Source: Phosphoribacter sp037045055 (GTDB taxonomy: Bacteria > Actinomycetota > Actinomycetes > Actinomycetales > Dermatophilaceae). From it: a stretch of DNA of 64,000 nt. The DNA is taken from the NCBI GenBank assembly GCA_037045055.1, contig JBAOHJ010000001.1, forward strand, positions 1-64,000. The letters run 5' to 3'. The position numbers and the translations under genes are program-made. The notes below the pieces were generated by a model. The model had not been told where the DNA came from and did not search any database. It saw only the letters and a list, made by a program, of their open reading frames with translations. Positions 44,439 through 52,694 of this stretch are shown piece by piece. How positions within the stretch are numbered: position 1 is the stretch's first letter; every line of letters begins with the position of its first letter.

Positions 44439-45461
44439 TCAGGGCAGGACGACGACCTGCCCGGCATACACGAGGCCGGCGCCGAAGCCGAGCTGCAGCG
44501 CGAGGCCGCCCGAGGGGATCTGGCCCTCTCGGAGCATCCGCTCGGTGGCCAGCGGGATCGAGGCGGACGAGGTGTTGGCGGTGTCGGCGATGTCCCGCGC
44601 GACCGGGATGTCGGCGGGCAGTTTCAGCTGTTTGATCATCGCGTCGATGATCCGCTCGTTGGCCTGGTGGGGGATGAAGGCGTCGAGGTCCTCGGCGCGG
44701 ATGCCGGCTGCCTCCATCGCTGCGCGCGCGACCGGAGCCATGCTCCACACCGCCCACCGGAACACCGACTGCCCGGCCATGGCGATCGACGGGTGCGCGC
44801 CGCCCTCGTCGCGGACCTCGGTCCACGACCTGCTCTGGCGGATGGTCTCCCACTTGGAGCCGTCCGACCCCCAGATCGTCCTGCCGATTCCCGGGGTCTG
44901 CGAGGGGCCGACGATCGCGGCCCCGGCGCCGTCGGCGAAGATGAACGCGGTCCCGCGGTCTTGCAGGTCGGTGAAGTCCGACAGTTTCTCCACCCCGACG
45001 ACCAGGACGAAGCGCGAGCTGCCGCCGCGGACCATGTCGTTGGCCAGGGCGATGCCGTAGCAGTACCCCGCGCAGGCCGCCGACACGTCGAACGCGGCGC
45101 AGCGCAGCCCGAGCTGGTCGGCCACGATCGGCGCCACGGCCGGGGTCTGGAACGGGTGGGTCACGGTGGCCACGACGACCGCGTCGATCTCTGCGGGGTC
45201 GATGCCGGCGTGGTCGATGGCGCGTTCGGCGGCCCAGACCGACATCGACGTCACGGTCTCGTGGGCGCCGGCGATCCGACGCGACCGGATGCCGGACCGC
45301 TCGCGGATCCATTCGTCGGTCGACTCGAGCCGCTCGACGATCTCGGAGTTGGGCACGACCCGCTCGGGGCGGTACCCGCCGACACCCCAGATGCGAGCGT
45401 GGGCGATGCCCCCCGCGTCGAGGATCGCGCCGGTGCTCTTGGGGGTGGGCCCGTCGCTCAT
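44439..45461 (-). CDS. fabH: 3-oxoacyl-ACP synthase III
   Basis: 340 residues. Starts chain synthesis by condensing acyl-CoA with malonyl-ACP. Cys is in DVSAACAGYCYG, the His in FIPHQANERI, and the Asn in DTANTSSASIPLA. The N-terminus has ~20 residues more than E. coli FabH. ATG 45461 overlaps the fabD stop by 4 bp. Confidence 0.95.
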   Translation of the reverse strand: MSDGPTPKSTGAILDAGGIAHARIWGVGGYRPERVVPNSEIVERLESTDEWIRERSGIRSRRIAGAHETVTSMSVWAAERAIDHAGIDPAEIDAVVVATVTHPFQTPAVAPIVADQLGLRCAAFDVSAACAGYCYGIALANDMVRGGSSRFVLVVGVEKLSDFTDLQDRGTAFIFADGAGAAIVGPSQTPGIGRTIWGSDGSKWETIRQSRSWTEVRDEGGAHPSIAMAGQSVFRWAVWSMAPVARAAMEAAGIRAEDLDAFIPHQANERIIDAMIKQLKLPADIPVARDIADTANTSSASIPLATERMLREGQIPSGGLALQLGFGAGLVYAGQVVVLP

Positions 45462-46654
45462 GCCCCGGCCTGCCCCACCGTGCCGTCGTCCAGCCGCAGG
45501 ATCGGCTGGCCGGGGGCCACCGGGTCGCCGTCGTCGACGAGCCACTCCAGCACCCGGCCGGGGTGCGCCGCCGTGACGTCGTGGGCGCCCGCGGCCGTGC
45601 GGACGTGGGCGAGCACCACCCCGGTCGCGATGTCGTCCCCGGGGTGGACCGCGCTTCGGGTGATCGTGCCCGCGCCGGGCGCGACGACCAACCGCCAGGT
45701 CGGGTCGGGCGCCGGTGGGCTGGGCGCGGTGCCGTGCTCGGCGACCATGCGCCGGGCCGCGTCGAGGTCGTCGGGGGTCTTCAGGGCGAGGAGCTCCACG
45801 CCCGGTATGCCGCGTTTGGCGAGACCGGCCAGAGTGCCGGACGGGGGCATCTCGATGAACCCGGTGACCCCGAGCTCGACGAGGGTGCGCATGCACAGGT
45901 CCCAGCGCACCGGGCGGCTGACCTGGGCGACCAGCCGGTCGAGGACCTCGCGGCCCGAGCTGACCACCGCACCGTCGGCGTTGCAGACCAGGGGAGTGTG
46001 CGCGTCGCGGCGGGTGATCGCCCGGGCGAATCCGCCCAGCCGGTCCCGCGCCGGATCCATGTGGTGGGTGTGGAACGCGCCGGCGACCGGCAGCGGCATC
46101 ACCCGGGTCTTGGCGGGCGGGTCGGCCGACAGGGCGGCCAGTTGCTCCAGCGTGCCTGCGGCGACGATCTGACCGGCCCCGTTGTGGTTCGCCACCTCCA
46201 GGCCGTGCTCGGCCAGAGCCGCCTCGACCGCACGTGGGTCGCCGCCGAGGACGGCGCTCATCCCGGTGGCCGTGCGGGCGCCGGCCTGCGCCATGGCCAG
46301 GCCCCGCTCGCGGACGAAGACCATGGCGGCCTCGGCGGAGATCACGCCCGTGGCGGCCGCCGCGGTGACCTCGCCGACCGAGTGGCCGACCCCCGCCCCG
46401 ACCCTGGCGAAGCCCTCGGCCGGGTGGGGGAACAGCGCCAGCAGCGTGGTCAGCCCGGCTCCGACGATGAGCGGCTGAGCCACGGCGGTGTCGCGGATGG
46501 TGTCGGCATCGGACCTGGTGCCGTGGCCGACCAGGTCGATCCCCGCGACCACCGAGAACCACTCGAGTCGATCGCGGAAGGAGGGCAGCTCCATCCAGGG
46601 CGCGAGCAAGCCCGGGGTCTGGGAGCCCTGCCCGGGGCAGGCGACGACGAGCAC
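45458..46654 (-). CDS. fabD: Malonyl CoA-acyl carrier protein transacylase with C-terminal biotinyl/lipoyl-like domain
   Basis: 398 residues. The N-terminal ~300 are FabD: CPGQGSQTPGLL, the nucleophile elbow GVGHSVGEVTAAAA, and the His region VAGAFHTHHM. It transfers malonyl from CoA to ACP. Residues ~320-395 form a second domain resembling a biotinyl/lipoyl carrier (LVVAPGAGTITRSAVHPGDD, then HPGRVLEWLVDDGDPVAPGQ). The Lys of the usual EAMKM hairpin is absent (replaced by a GAHDV-type turn), so it should not be biotinylated or lipoylated. First structural gene of the operon, preceded by fasR. Confidence 0.93.
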   Translation of the reverse strand: MLVVACPGQGSQTPGLLAPWMELPSFRDRLEWFSVVAGIDLVGHGTRSDADTIRDTAVAQPLIVGAGLTTLLALFPHPAEGFARVGAGVGHSVGEVTAAAATGVISAEAAMVFVRERGLAMAQAGARTATGMSAVLGGDPRAVEAALAEHGLEVANHNGAGQIVAAGTLEQLAALSADPPAKTRVMPLPVAGAFHTHHMDPARDRLGGFARAITRRDAHTPLVCNADGAVVSSGREVLDRLVAQVSRPVRWDLCMRTLVELGVTGFIEMPPSGTLAGLAKRGIPGVELLALKTPDDLDAARRMVAEHGTAPSPPAPDPTWRLVVAPGAGTITRSAVHPGDDIATGVVLAHVRTAAGAHDVTAAHPGRVLEWLVDDGDPVAPGQPILRLDDGTVGQAGA

Positions 46655-46699
46655 GTCTCACTCTCGCAGGCCCCCGGGGGCGGCCCGTGCCTCGGGAAA

Positions 46700-46714
46700 C
46701 GACGAAGTTCGTCG
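46700..46714. promoter_or_regulatory. Inverted repeat in the fasR-fabD gap
   Basis: CGACGAA-G-TTCGTCG, 7-bp perfect arms, about 45 bp upstream of the fabD start. Its position fits a binding site for FasR or another regulator of the fab operon, but the target motif is not established here. Confidence 0.4.
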
Positions 46715-46734
46715 CGTGGGTTTGGAGGATTCCT

Positions 46735-47946
46735 CTAAGTCGCCTCGACCTCGGTGGAGACGGTGGTGTCCCGCCAACGCACCGGCTCCGGTCGGGCCAG
46801 GGTGCCCAGGGCGATCGCCAGGCGCACGGCATACGCGTCGCGCGGGCTGGTGACGTCGTACCCGGTGACGTCCGTGATCCGGCCCAGCCGGTATCGGACC
46901 GTGTTGGGGTGGACGAAGAGCGTGCGCGCCGTGGTCTCCAACACGCCGGTGTCCAGGAAGGCTCGGGCGGTCTGGGTCAGGTGCGGGTGCTCGCGCAGCG
47001 GGGTGTCGATCCGGTCGACGAGCATGCGCCGGGCCCGTTCGTCGCCGACGAGCACCCGCTCCGGGAGCAGCTCGTCGGCGTGCACCGGTCGGGGGGCCTG
47101 CGGCCACGCTGCGGCGGCGGCCAGACCGCTGAGCGCGGCGCGGGCGGACCGTCCCGCGGCGAACACGTGGGGCACGGTCGGGCCGACGACCACGGGGCCC
47201 TCGGCGAAGTCGGCGGCGAGCGCCCGGACCACGGGCAGTACCGGCTGCGCGCCGCCGAGGATGACCACGAGCCGGCTGCGCTGGACGGCCGCCAGCGCCT
47301 GCGCCCGGTGTCGACGCGCGTCGCGCCGGATCGCCTCGACTGTCGATGCCGTTGTGCCCGAAGGGGTCCGGCCTGCCACGACGGTCACGTCGGCAATGCC
47401 GCCCCAGCCCAGGGCGGTGGCCCGAGACCGCATCGAGTCGTCGGCCTCCCCGCGCAGCACGGCGTCGACGACGAGGTCCTCCAACCGGGCGTCCCACGCA
47501 CCACGGGCTTCGGCGGCTCGGGCGTACACCTGGGCCGCGGCGAAGGCGATCTCGCGCGAGTAGCGCAGGACCGCCTCGCGCAGGGCAGGGCCGTCGGTGC
47601 GCCCCCCGAGCGCGCCGAGCTCGTCCTCGACCGCGTCGACGACCGCCCGGATCAGATCGAGGGTCTGCTGCAAGCTGATCGACGCGGTGAGCTCGCGGGG
47701 CGCGGTGCCGAAGACGTTGGCGGTGACCTGTTGCTCGCCGCTGTCGTCGCGCAGCCAGGACACGAAGGCCGCGATCCCGGCCTGCGCCACCAGGCCGATC
47801 CACGAGCGCTCGTCGGCCGACAGGCTCGACCACCAGGGCAGGCTCGCTTCCACTCGGCGCAGCGCGGCGGTCGACATCGCCGAGGCGTGGGTCTCGATCA
47901 GGGTGCGAGTGGCGGCGCCGGGGCGCCGGGTCCGGGCCCGGGTCAC
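46735..47946 (-). CDS. fasR: PucR/CdaR-type regulator of fatty acid synthesis (FasR-like)
   Basis: 403 residues. The C-terminal ~60 residues form the PucR helix-turn-helix (FLDTGVLETTARTLFVHPNT, VRYRLGRITDVTGYDV). A central GGDEF-like/CdaR domain and an N-terminal helical region precede it. Streptomyces FasR is encoded at the same place and activates the fabD-fabH-acpP-fabF operon. Here the gene is likewise immediately upstream, 80 bp from fabD, same strand. Confidence 0.88.
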   Translation of the reverse strand: MTRARTRRPGAATRTLIETHASAMSTAALRRVEASLPWWSSLSADERSWIGLVAQAGIAAFVSWLRDDSGEQQVTANVFGTAPRELTASISLQQTLDLIRAVVDAVEDELGALGGRTDGPALREAVLRYSREIAFAAAQVYARAAEARGAWDARLEDLVVDAVLRGEADDSMRSRATALGWGGIADVTVVAGRTPSGTTASTVEAIRRDARRHRAQALAAVQRSRLVVILGGAQPVLPVVRALAADFAEGPVVVGPTVPHVFAAGRSARAALSGLAAAAAWPQAPRPVHADELLPERVLVGDERARRMLVDRIDTPLREHPHLTQTARAFLDTGVLETTARTLFVHPNTVRYRLGRITDVTGYDVTSPRDAYAVRLAIALGTLARPEPVRWRDTTVSTEVEAT

Positions 47947-48015
47947 GCCGACACTCTATTTGTATGCCGGGTACAAGTGGCCGCCGGGTGAGGCCGGGCC
48001 TCGCCCAGGAGTGGG

Positions 48016-49434
48016 TCAGTCGGTGCCGGCCTCCATGGCCGCGCGGTCGAGGGACTCGTCGGCCTCGTCGGTGCGTTGCGGGTTCGCCGTGATCCGGGCC
48101 GCGCCACCCGGCTCGAGTCGACCGACCAGATCGGCGTGACCGCCGCTGAGCTGCCCTTGGGCGGCATACAGCTCGAGCTTGGCGCGAGTGTCCGCGATGT
48201 CCAGGTTGCGCATGGTGAGCTGGCCGATGCGGTCGACGGGACCGAAGGCGGCGTCCTCGGTGCGTTCCATGGACAGCTTGTCGGGATGGTAGGAGAACGC
48301 CGGTCCACGGGTGTCGACGATGGTGTAGTCGTCCCCGCGGCGCAGGCGCACGGTGACTTCCCCGGTGACGGCTCCGGCCACCCAACGCAGCAGCGAGTCG
48401 CGCAGCATGATCGCCTGAGGGTCGAACCACCGGCCCTCGTAGAGCAGCCGGCCCAGCCGTCGGCCTTCGGCGTGGTAGGTGGCCATGGTGTCCTCGTTGT
48501 GGATCGCCGAGACGAGCCGCTCGTAGGCGACGAACAGCAGGGCCATGCCGGGCGCCTCGTAGATGCCCCGGCTCTTGGCCTCGATGATCCTGTTCTCGAT
48601 CTGGTCGGCCATGCCCAGACCGTGGCGTCCCCCGATCGCGTTGGCCTCCCGCACCAGCGCGACCGCCGAGTCGAACGTCGCGCCGTTGATGGAGACCGGC
48701 GTGCCCTCGCGGTAGCCGATGGTCACGTCCTCGGTGTCGATGGCCACCGTGGGGTCCCAGAAGCGGGCCCCCATGATGGGCTCGACGATCTCCAACGAGG
48801 TGTCCAGGTGCTCCAGCCGCTTGGCCTCGTGGGTGGCCCCCCAGATGTTGGCGTCCGTCGAGTAGGCCTTCTCGACCGTGTCGCGATAGGGCAGGCCGTG
48901 CGCGGCCATCCATTGCGACATCTCGGTGCGTCCGCCCAACTCGGCGACGAACTCGGCATCCAGCCACGGTTTGTAGATGCGCAGGTCCGGGTTGGCGATC
49001 AGGCCGTATCGATAGAACCGCTCGATGTCGTTTCCCTTGTACGTGGACCCGTCGCCCCAGATGTCGACATGGTCCTCGCGCATGGCGCGCACGAGCAGGG
49101 TCCCGGTGACCGCTCGTCCCAACGGGGTGGTGTTGAAGTACTGTCGCCCCCCGGCCCGGATGTGGAACGCCCCGCAGGCGATGGCCTGCAACCCCTCGAC
49201 CACGAGGGACTGTCTGCAGTCGACCAGCCGGGCGATCTGCGCGCCGTACTGGCCGGCCCGCCCCGGCACCGAGGCGATATCGGGCTCGTCGTACTGGCCG
49301 ATGTCGGCGGTGTAGGTGCACGGAATCGCGCCCTTGGCGCGCATCCACGCGACGGCGACCGACGTGTCCAGCCCCCCGGAGAACGCGATGCCGACCCGTT
49401 CGCCGACGGGCAGTGACGTCAGGACCTTGGACAC
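48016..49434 (-). CDS. argG: Argininosuccinate synthase
   Basis: 472 residues, the long argG subtype. Joins citrulline and aspartate with ATP in arginine biosynthesis. The ATP P-loop is VGIAFSGGLDTSVAVAW, and further landmarks are YTADIGQYDEPD, TYKGNDIERFYRYG and RTEMSQWMAAHGLPY. GTG 49434 (VSKVLTSLPVGERVG) gives the expected N-terminus. It is intact and separated from fasR by 69 bp on the same strand. Confidence 0.95.
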   Translation of the reverse strand: MSKVLTSLPVGERVGIAFSGGLDTSVAVAWMRAKGAIPCTYTADIGQYDEPDIASVPGRAGQYGAQIARLVDCRQSLVVEGLQAIACGAFHIRAGGRQYFNTTPLGRAVTGTLLVRAMREDHVDIWGDGSTYKGNDIERFYRYGLIANPDLRIYKPWLDAEFVAELGGRTEMSQWMAAHGLPYRDTVEKAYSTDANIWGATHEAKRLEHLDTSLEIVEPIMGARFWDPTVAIDTEDVTIGYREGTPVSINGATFDSAVALVREANAIGGRHGLGMADQIENRIIEAKSRGIYEAPGMALLFVAYERLVSAIHNEDTMATYHAEGRRLGRLLYEGRWFDPQAIMLRDSLLRWVAGAVTGEVTVRLRRGDDYTIVDTRGPAFSYHPDKLSMERTEDAAFGPVDRIGQLTMRNLDIADTRAKLELYAAQGQLSGGHADLVGRLEPGGAARITANPQRTDEADESLDRAAMEAGTD

Positions 49435-49800
49435 GCCACTCAGCCTAGGCGCACCGCCGGGGCGCCGGTGTCGAGCGTCCGGTATGCCGATGCCTGCCCA
49501 GCGCCGGTGCGCCGCCCCGGGGAGCACTCGGATGGGGTAGGTGGCGGGAGCTCTGCATTGCCCGCCACTGGCGGGCAATGCAGAGCTCCCGCCACCCGCA
49601 TACATCGGGTCCGCACTCCGGGCGCGGACCGAGCGGCGGCACGCGCGGCCCGTGGTCCACGGGGGGTGGACGTTGCCTCGACGTCCCCTCGGGGTGACCC
49701 GCACACGGCAGTCCACAGGGGGGTGGACGGCCGTCTCGGTGTGCACAGGCCCGTCCGGCCCTACACGGCAGCGCCGCCGCCTGGCGCACGATGTCGGTTA
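49435..49800. other. Gap upstream of argG with long palindrome
   Basis: 366 bp. It contains the 57-bp hairpin at 49540-49596. Other frames here lack coding character, and no tRNA or attenuator-type leader peptide was recognised. Confidence 0.4.
49540..49596. repeat. Near-perfect 28-bp-arm palindrome
   Basis: Arms 49540-49567 and 49569-49596 are exact reverse complements around a single C. Each arm contains GAGCTCTGCATTGCCCGCCA or its complement. It lies 106 bp upstream of argG and 348 bp before the IS21 element. It could be a strong cruciform, a bidirectional terminator, or a small palindromic mobile repeat; no T-tract is present. Confidence 0.8.
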
Positions 49801-50040
49801 TGGGCACCACGGACTGGCCTCGGCAGGGGTCCGCCGACTGGGCGCCGCCGGCGACGATTCGTCCGACGCTTATCGGCAAGATCGTCGCCGCGCGAGGCTC
49901 GCTGGACGTCTTCACGTCCGTTGCCCTGGCGGTACGTCGGGGGCTGTCGGCGACGCCTGAATACTGACCCCCTATCGACGGTTGAAAACTGACCCCCTCC
50001 GAGACCCTGATCTCACCAGTGGTGAGGCAGGAGGACGGGA

Positions 50041-51316
50041 GTGTTGTCAGTGGAGGACTGGGCTGAGATCCGCAGGTTGCACCGGGCCGAGGAGTTGCCG
50101 ATCAAGTTGATCGCCAGGACCTTGGGCGTCTCGCGCAACACCGTGCGGGCGGCGTTGGCCGCCGATGGGCCACCGAGGTATGTGCGGGCGCTGGCGGGGT
50201 CGGCGGTGGATGCCTTCGAGCCGCGGATCCGTGAGCAGCTGCAGGCGGTTCCGACGATGCCGGCCACGGTGGTCGCCGAGCGGGTCGGGTGGACGCGCGG
50301 GATGACGGTGTTCAAGCAGCGGGTGGCTGAGGTGCGCCCGGCGTACCTGCCGCCGGACCCGGCCTCGCGTACCGCCTACGAGGCTGGCGAGCTGGCTCAG
50401 TTCGACTTCTGGTTCCCCGACATCGAGCTGCCGGTCGGCTACGGACAAACCCGGACGGCCAAGCGGCTGCCGGTGATGACGACGGTGATGGGATACTCGC
50501 GCTGGTCGGTCCGGCGGCCTGCTGATCCCCTCCCGGGAGGCCGAGGACCTGTACGCCGGCTGGTGGCAGCTGCTCTCGAGGCAGCTGCAGGGGGTGCCCA
50601 GGACGCTGGTGTGGGACGGCGAGGGAGCGGTCGGCCGGTGGCGCGCGCGACGGCCCGAGCTGACCGGTGACTGTCAGGCGTTCCGGGGCGTGCTCGGCGC
50701 CGCGGTGTACATCTGTAAGCCGGCCGACCCTGAGGCCAAGGGGATGCTCGAGCGGCTGCACGACTACCTGGAGAAGTCCTTCCTGCCGGGCCGGGTGTTC
50801 ACCTCCCCGGAGGACTTCAATATCCAGCTGGCCGGGTTCTTCACCAAGGCCAACGCCCGCAGGATGCGGGTGCTGGGCTGCACTCCGGGCGATCGCGTGG
50901 CCGCGGACCGGGCAGCGACGTTGCCGCTGCCGCCGGTCCCACCCGAGGTCGGATGGCGCAAGACGGTGCGGCCGCCGCGTGACCACTACGTCCGGATCGA
51001 CTCCAACGACTACTCGGTCCACCCGGCCGTGATCGGCCGGCGGGTCGAGGTCCACGCCGACCTGGGCCGGGCCGGGTGTGGGTGACCTGCGAAGGAGCGG
51101 TCGTCGCCGACCACGCCAGGGTGTGGGCACGTCATCAGACGATCACCGACTTCGAGCACGCGGTCGCGGCCAAGCACCTGCGGCGGGGGCGTGCCGACCT
51201 GCTGCGGCCGGTGGCCGATGCGGCCACCGGCGGCGAGGTTGAGTATCCGCTCCCTCGGGGTCTATGACCAGGCCTTGGGCGTGCTCGACCAGCTTGCCGA
51301 CGAGGAGGTGTCGTGA
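50041..51316 (+). CDS. istA: IS21 family transposase IstA, frameshifted
   Basis: Begins at GTG 50041. The N-terminal helix-turn-helix is MLSVEDWAEIRRLHRAEELP, then IKLIARTLGVSRNTVRAAL. The DDE integrase core shows AQFDFWFPDIELPV (first Asp), RTLVWDGEGAVG (second Asp) and CKPADPEAKGMLERLHDYLE (Glu). The C-terminal beta-barrel region is HYVRIDSNDYSVHPAVIGRR. Frame breaks at about 50505, 51072 and 51245 mean it cannot be translated as one protein as read. The restored frame would end at TGA 51314-51316, overlapping istB. Confidence 0.82.
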
Positions 51317-52119
51317 TGGCCCGCACCGCGGTCCTCAAGACCAGCCGGGACCTCACCAGCGAGCTGGAGTACCTGACCAGGGCGCTGAAGGCCCCCACCC
51401 TGCGCGATTCGGTCCCCCGGCTGGCCGAGCGTGCCCGCGAGGAGTCCTGGACCCACGAGGAGTTCCTCGCCGCGTGCCTCCAACGTGAGGTCGCCGCCCG
51501 GGAATCCCACGGCGGCGAAGGCCGGATCCGCGCCGCCCGCTTCCCCGCCCGCAAGTCGCTGGAGGACTTCGACTACGACCACGCCCGCGGCCTCAAACGC
51601 GAGACCATCGCCCACCTGGGCACCTTGGATTTCTCGTCGCCGCCAAGGAGAACGTCGTCCTCCTCGGACCGCCCGGCACTGGCAAGACCCACGTGGCGAC
51701 CGGGCTCGCGGTCCGCGCCTGCCACGCAGGGCTCCGGGCCCTGTTCGCCACCGCCTCGCAGTGGGTCGACCGGCTCGCCGAGGCCCACCACGCCGGCCGG
51801 CTCCAGGACGGAGCTCCGACGCCTGGCCCGCTACCCCGTGCTGGTCATCGACGAGGTCGGGTACATCCCGTTCGAGCCCGAGGCGGCGAACCTGTTCTTC
51901 CAGCTCGTCTCCTCCCGCTACGAGCGCGCCAGCCTGATCGTCACCTCCAACAAGAACTTCGCCCGCTGGGGCGAGGTCTTCGGCGATGACACCGTCGCCG
52001 CCGCGATGATCGACAGGCTCGTCCACCACGCCGAGGTCATCGCCCTCAAGGGCGACTCCTACCGCCTCAAGAACCGCGAACTCGGCCGCGTCCCCGCGGC
52101 CGTCACCGAAGAGGACTAA
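51313..52119 (+). CDS. istB: IS21 helper ATPase IstB, two compensating frameshifts
   Basis: The DnaC-like AAA+ helper that activates IstA. It starts about GTG 51313 or ATG 51316. The first ~110 residues are in frame (SLEDFDYDHARGLKRETIAH). A missing C near 51633 then moves the Walker A (VVLLGPPGTGKTHVATGLA) and the following 60 residues into another frame. An extra G near 51810 restores the original frame for RRLARYPVLVIDEVGYIPFE (Walker B) to the end. As read, residues between about 110 and 170 are wrong and the ATP site is lost. Confidence 0.82.
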   Translation: MMARTAVLKTSRDLTSELEYLTRALKAPTLRDSVPRLAERAREESWTHEEFLAACLQREVAARESHGGEGRIRAARFPARKSLEDFDYDHARGLKRETIAHLGTLDFSSPPRRTSSSSDRPALARPTWRPGSRSAPATQGSGPCSPPPRSGSTGSPRPTTPAGSRTELRRLARYPVLVIDEVGYIPFEPEAANLFFQLVSSRYERASLIVTSNKNFARWGEVFGDDTVAAAMIDRLVHHAEVIALKGDSYRLKNRELGRVPAAVTEED

Positions 52120-52694
52120 CCAGCAAGGGGGTCAACTTTCAACCGTCGGAAGGGGGTCAGTTTTCGGCCGTCGTTGACAGTCGCAACCGCCGTGGGCTGA
52201 GCCAGCGCGCTCTGGCGGCCGAGCTGGGGTGGGGCAAATCGTCCGTCGCCACCTTGGAGACTCGCTCTGGGCGCTTGCGCTTCTCGGCCGTGGTGGATGG
52301 GCTGGGCGCGCTGGGCTACGGGTTGGCGGTGGTCGGCCGGCCTCACCCGGCACCCGGCAGTGGCCCCGGATCGAGCGTCGCGCCCGGCTTCGGTGCGCGA
52401 GATGGCGCCGGCTGGGTCGCGGCGACGAAGCCTCCAGACGGAGGGGACTGGACCGCGGCCGAGCTGATCGCCCGTCAGAGCGACGGGCGGCGCTACCCCG
52501 GGCACGTGGACGTCGTGCGGGCTGGCTTCCCGCCGACATGGTGGTGGTGCAGGTACGGCTACGGCTTCATCGAGAGCCCGCTGTGGACGTGGACTCGGGG
52601 ACGTCGGCCAGGCGGGCCGGGTCCACCGGCACCTCGATCGCCGGGCCGCTGACGGATGACCCGTCCGCCGCGGGACGACGCGGTGCCGGGGCCC

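Larger units (their letters stand above)
49945..52179 (+). mobile_element. IS21-family insertion sequence
   Basis: Carries istA and istB with overlapping ends. Imperfect terminal inverted repeats run ~50 bp: both ends begin TGTC(GG/AA)CGACG and continue through AAACTGACCCC-type and CGACGGTTGAAA segments. The sequence GACCCCC recurs twice at each end, as in the multiple terminal repeats of IS21 elements. TGT/ACA tips fit the family. No target duplication is obvious. Both transposition genes have frameshifts as read. Confidence 0.85.
49801..52652 (+). pseudogene. XRE-type helix-turn-helix gene split by an IS21 element
   Basis: The 5' part (49801-49944) starts MGTTDWPRQGS and reaches TSVALAVRRG. 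The 3' part (52180-52652) resumes as RRNRRGLSQRALAAELGWGK, then SSVATLETRSGRL, an XRE/Cro-type HTH, and ends in a Trp-rich tail (PPTWWWCRYGYGF). Deleting 49945-52179 (2,235 bp, a multiple of three) rejoins the two parts in one frame across the HTH. The gene is therefore disrupted in its DNA-binding domain. Its original target is unknown. Confidence 0.65.
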
